The position numbers were made by a program, and so were the translations under genes. DNA of 64,000 nucleotides from positions 1,178,001 through 1,242,000 of the forward strand of contig NZ_CP159981.1 in NCBI RefSeq assembly GCF_041380365.1. Reading direction: 5' to 3'. Origin of the DNA: Buchananella sp. 14KM1171. GTDB taxonomy: Bacteria > Actinomycetota > Actinomycetes > Actinomycetales > Actinomycetaceae. Below are positions 62,758-64,000 of the stretch, piece by piece (position 1 is the stretch's first letter; the number at the start of each line of letters is the position of its first letter). A model generated the notes under the pieces. It saw nothing but the letters and a program-made list of their open reading frames with translations. It was not told where the DNA came from and ran no database searches.

Positions 62758-63678
62758 CTAGGCCTCGCGGGCCGCCAGACGCTGGGAGCCGACGCCGGCC
62801 ACCACCACGAACGCCATGCCCACCAGGGGCACCGGGCCGGGAATCTGCTGCAGCACCACCGCGCCTGCCAGGGCCGCCACGGCGGGTTCCAGGGCCATGA
62901 AGGTGCCAAAGGCCAGGGTGTTCATGCGGCGCAGCGCCACCAGCTCCAGCACGAACGGGACCAGCGGCACCAGCAGCGCGATCCCCAGGCTCTGCCACAC
63001 CACGGTCCAGGTCAGGCCCGGCAGGGCCTGCCCCACGCCGGGCACGGCCGCCACTGCCGCCGCGATGGGCACGGTCAGGGCCAGGCCGGACAGTCCCGTG
63101 TAGCGGTCCCCCACGCGCTGGGTGAGCACGATGTAGCCCGCCCACCCGGCGGCGGCCGCCAGGGCCAGCAGGACGCCCAGGGCGTCCACGCTGGCCCGCC
63201 ACGGCTCCTGCAGCAGCAACACGCCCGCCAGGGCCAGGGCGGGCCACAGCAGCGCCCTAGCGCCCACGCCACGGATCGCCCGCCAGGCGGCCACCCCCAG
63301 GGGACCCAGGAACTCGATAGCCACCGCCGTGCCCAGCGGCAACCGCGCTGCTGAGGCCAGGAAGCAGGTGGTCATCAGGCCGGTGGACAGGCCCAGCCCT
63401 AGCAGCAGGGGCAGGTCCGCGCGGCGCAGGGTGCGCAGCTTGGGCGGGGAGAGCAGCACGAAGAACAGGGCGCCGGCGCTCAGGCGCAGCCAGGCGGCCC
63501 CCGCCGGGCCCACCTCGTCGATCAGGGTCACCGTGAGGGCCGAGCCCATCTGCACCGAGAAGATCGCCCCCAGCACCAGCAGCCAGGCCGGCACGCGCCG
63601 GCCCGAGGCCGCGCGGCCAAGCGATGGGCGGCGCGGGGGCGGAACGTCGGCGGAAGAACCGGTGGGGCGGGCGGGCAT
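62758..63678 (-). CDS. EamA/RhtA-type DMT family exporter
   Basis: A 306-residue, ten-helix transporter with two EamA repeats (about residues 30-165 and 175-300). It resembles RhtA/YdcZ-type exporters of amino acids and metabolites: FLGPLGVAAWRAI and VALRRMNTLAFGTFMALEPA are close to the RhtA pattern. ATG 63678 (MPARPTG) is the likely start; the frame remains open upstream through low-complexity sequence. It converges on the GH1 gene. Confidence 0.88.
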   Translation of the reverse strand: MPARPTGSSADVPPPRRPSLGRAASGRRVPAWLLVLGAIFSVQMGSALTVTLIDEVGPAGAAWLRLSAGALFFVLLSPPKLRTLRRADLPLLLGLGLSTGLMTTCFLASAARLPLGTAVAIEFLGPLGVAAWRAIRGVGARALLWPALALAGVLLLQEPWRASVDALGVLLALAAAAGWAGYIVLTQRVGDRYTGLSGLALTVPIAAAVAAVPGVGQALPGLTWTVVWQSLGIALLVPLVPFVLELVALRRMNTLAFGTFMALEPAVAALAGAVVLQQIPGPVPLVGMAFVVVAGVGSQRLAAREA

Positions 63679-63856
63679 CAGGCCATTTTGCCACCCCGGC
63701 GGCCGGACGACTTGGCGGGCCGGGCGAGGACGGTGGGATGGGCGGGAGCGGGCGTGAGGCGTGGGCGGGAGCGGGCGTGAGGCGTGGGCCGCAGGCTGCA
63801 GGCCGGGCGTGGGGCCGGCGGCATGGGCTTGCCCGCAGCACCGGGGACCGGCGCGG

Positions 63857-64000
63857 TCAGAGGACCAGGCGCTGGCCGTCCGCGTCGGTCTCGTAGATGC
63901 CCTTGCGCATCGCGACATTCAGGGTGGAGAAGACCGACCAGATCGAATTCGCGATCAGGAAGTAGCGGGGGTAGTTCACGACCTCCTGCAAGAAGCGCAG
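63857..64000 (-). CDS. C-terminal end of an unidentified membrane-associated protein (partial)
   Basis: The last 47 residues of a gene that runs past the right edge, stop TGA 63857-63859. The visible part has a hydrophobic stretch (VVNYPRYFLIANSIWSVFST) and a polar end (YETDADGQRLVL). No family is recognised. Confidence 0.6.
   Translation of the reverse strand: MRFLQEVVNYPRYFLIANSIWSVFSTLNVAMRKGIYETDADGQRLVL

Overview
The window is about 70% GC and looks like the chromosome of a high-GC actinobacterium, most likely a member of the Actinomycetaceae (Actinomyces-like). This placement is inferred from gene content: a class Ib nrdHIE operon, an fhaA-fhaB-pstP-rodA-pbpA-pknA-pknB cluster, crgA, DUF881 and class E sortase genes, and a CWB2-anchored host-glycan hydrolase. 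No 16S gene is present. In actinobacteria the kinase/crgA/ppiA cluster usually lies close to oriC, so the window is probably origin-proximal.

Layout. 1-3.2 kb: tail of a membrane protein, then nrdHIE on the minus strand. 3.2-8.2 kb: two Fic-family genes, each with its own palindromic repeat upstream, around the serine deaminase gene sdaA. 8.2-11.7 kb: luxS and mtnN (S-adenosylhomocysteine recycling), a low-GC HEPN/Abi-like gene bracketed by a duplicated mtnN 3' end, and a lipoprotein gene. 12-14.7 kb: a NarK-type transporter and an unknown acidic protein.

14.8-34.3 kb is a nitrate-respiration and molybdenum-cofactor (Moco) region: a fused modBC gene and modA for molybdate uptake; mog/moaB; a long minus-strand run narK-narG-narH-narJ-narI-(winged-helix/MoaD fusion)-moaE-moeB-moeA-moaC; then moaA, mobA and a second, altered MoaB-like gene. 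Together these import molybdate, build bis-MGD, transport nitrate and nitrite, and form the membrane nitrate reductase. The only MoaD-like sulfur carrier seen is the C-terminal domain of a DNA-binding protein, which is the most unusual gene here.

34.5-41.7 kb: a small membrane protein, a thiamine-binding-type protein, an AAE-family transporter and a 1492-residue secreted GH110 alpha-galactosidase-like protein with three cell-wall-binding repeats. 41.7-42.6 kb: a 227-bp-period repeat and tRNA-Leu(CAG). 42.7-51.9 kb: the cell-envelope growth and Ser/Thr phospho-signalling operon. 52-55 kb: trpG/pabA, a 51-residue membrane protein, class E sortase, DUF881 protein, and crgA on the opposite strand.

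55-56.6 kb is a gene-free stretch with clustered DnaA-box-like sites and two copies of a symmetric intergenic repeat built from 20-bp units; a third copy lies next to the HEPN gene. 56.6-64 kb: rhomboid protease, cyclophilin, a membrane-anchored protein, an MFS exporter, a GH1 6-phospho-beta-glucosidase, an EamA transporter and the tail of an unknown gene. I found no CRISPR array, rRNA or complete insertion sequence.
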